A model generated the notes under the pieces. The model did not search any database. It was not told the origin of the DNA and worked only from the letters and a program-made list of their open reading frames with translations. This document shows positions 6,508 to 7,162 of a stretch of 7,162 bases of DNA, piece by piece. Source of the stretch: Oscillospiraceae bacterium. GTDB lineage: Bacteria > Bacillota > Clostridia > Oscillospirales > Acutalibacteraceae. Position 1 is the stretch's first letter. Every line of letters starts with the position of its first letter. The stretch spans positions 1 through 7,162 of the forward strand of contig CADBMQ010000124.1 of the NCBI GenBank assembly GCA_902795765.1, read 5' to 3'. A program made the translations under genes and the position numbers.

Positions 6508-7162
6508 ATAATGCCGTGCTTATTTTCTTTTCTAAAACTTCATCGTCATACTCAACATCATAAGACCAAACTCTCGCACACTCAACGAGCGACTCGAAAC
6601 TGCCATCCGTATTTTTCCATTTGCCGATTATCTCGTCAAACGATTGATTTACAAATGCAATTCGCTCTTCAACTCGGTTGTCATAGAGTGCGTCGGGCAG
6701 ATGACGGTAGATTAGATACTCCAAAAGCCGAGCCTCAACACCCGTTTTGTCTATGCTTTCGAGCATATCATCACGCAACGCCATAAGCCACTTTTCGTCT
6801 TCTTGCAGTTCGGTATTTTCACCGTCATTTGACAATGTAACAAGTTTCATCGGCTCTTTTCTGCCGAGAATAATCCGACCTGCTTCCTCGCAAACAAGAC
6901 CGAGTCCAAGCTCAATTCGATTGCTCCAAAAATTACGAAAACGAGGGTGGTCGGCACAGATTTGGCACAAAATCTCTTCGCCGTGATTTATTATCATCTC
7001 GCAAAGTCCGTCATCATTCAAAAACGGACAACGCTCATCATTGCTTAACTTTATGTGCGGAGTGCCATCATAATCTATGTGCTTTGCGATGTCGGGCAGT
7101 TGCTCGAACTTTTGCAAACTCTCACCATCAACGTCAACTTCCCAACCAACGCAACAGGTGTG
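6506..7162 (-). CDS. fliB: FliB-family flagellin lysine-N-methylase-like protein (5' partial, compact form)
   Basis: The frame is open to the right edge: before the TTG at 7117 there are 15 more in-frame codons reading HTCCVGWEVDVDGES, which is the family's N-terminal TCCxGWxxxxD motif. The start codon is therefore beyond the window; 218 residues are visible. Counting from the edge, cysteines lie at 3, 4, 45, 54, 66, 69 and 91, in the family contexts RCPFL, GLCEM, LCQICADHPR and LVCEEAGR. FliB methylates lysines of flagellin, and the Salmonella enzyme has been reported to use a 4Fe-4S cluster. The C-terminal part (LLEYLIYRHL, then CARVWSYDVEYDDEVLEKK) resembles the normal family end, but the central region between residues about 115 and 145 seems much shorter than in the roughly 400-residue Salmonella protein. 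No flagellar gene is in view, so its substrate could be another protein. Confidence 0.82.
   Translation of the reverse strand, partial: HTCCVGWEVDVDGESLQKFEQLPDIAKHIDYDGTPHIKLSNDERCPFLNDDGLCEMIINHGEEILCQICADHPRFRNFWSNRIELGLGLVCEEAGRIILGRKEPMKLVTLSNDGENTELQEDEKWLMALRDDMLESIDKTGVEARLLEYLIYRHLPDALYDNRVEERIAFVNQSFDEIIGKWKNTDGSFESLVECARVWSYDVEYDDEVLEKKISTAL

Noticed and set aside
6460..6786. Plus-strand 108-residue open frame after the second LicD gene
   Set aside because: It runs through the terminator hairpin and lies opposite the conserved C-terminus of the FliB-like gene; no ribosome site or recognisable motif.
7115..7117. TTG as the start of the FliB-like gene
   Set aside because: In-frame codons up to the right edge encode the conserved TCCxGW motif, so translation begins outside the window.

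Overview
The window looks like part of the chromosome of a low-GC Gram-positive bacterium, most likely an anaerobic Clostridia-type Firmicute. The support is AT-rich coding sequence, frequent AGA arginine codons, Shine-Dalgarno-type ribosome sites, an N-terminal 4Fe-4S protein in a glycan cluster, and gene families typical of gut Clostridia surface-polysaccharide loci. No rRNA, tRNA or marker gene is present, so the genus cannot be given.

Positions 1-6470 hold one plus-strand block of six tightly packed genes: a polysaccharide pyruvyl transferase-family protein (cut by the left edge), a Wzy/O-antigen-ligase-type membrane polymerase, an FrhB/FdhB-like iron-sulfur protein, a Wzx-type flippase, and two tandem but divergent LicD-family phosphotransferases. 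Three of the five junctions are 4-base ATGA stop/start overlaps, one is a 7-base gap and one a 20-base gap, so this is almost certainly one transcript that begins left of the window. A strong, symmetrical hairpin at 6473-6507 ends it.

Read together, the genes describe the late steps of a Wzx/Wzy-type surface glycan. Lipid-linked repeat units are made by glycosyltransferases that are not in the window (presumably to the left). They may be decorated with pyruvate or a related group and with phospho-substituents by the LicD proteins, then flipped by the flippase and polymerised by the Wzy-like protein. The iron-sulfur protein presumably does a redox step on a precursor, but its substrate cannot be read from sequence.

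From 6506 to the right edge, on the minus strand and convergent with the cluster, lies the C-terminal part of a FliB-family (flagellin lysine-N-methylase-like) cysteine-rich protein. It appears to be a compact version lacking a central region, and no flagellar gene lies nearby. The two transcription units share the hairpin as a bidirectional terminator. No stretch over 300 bases lacks a gene. I saw no mobile element, CRISPR array, tRNA or long repeat.
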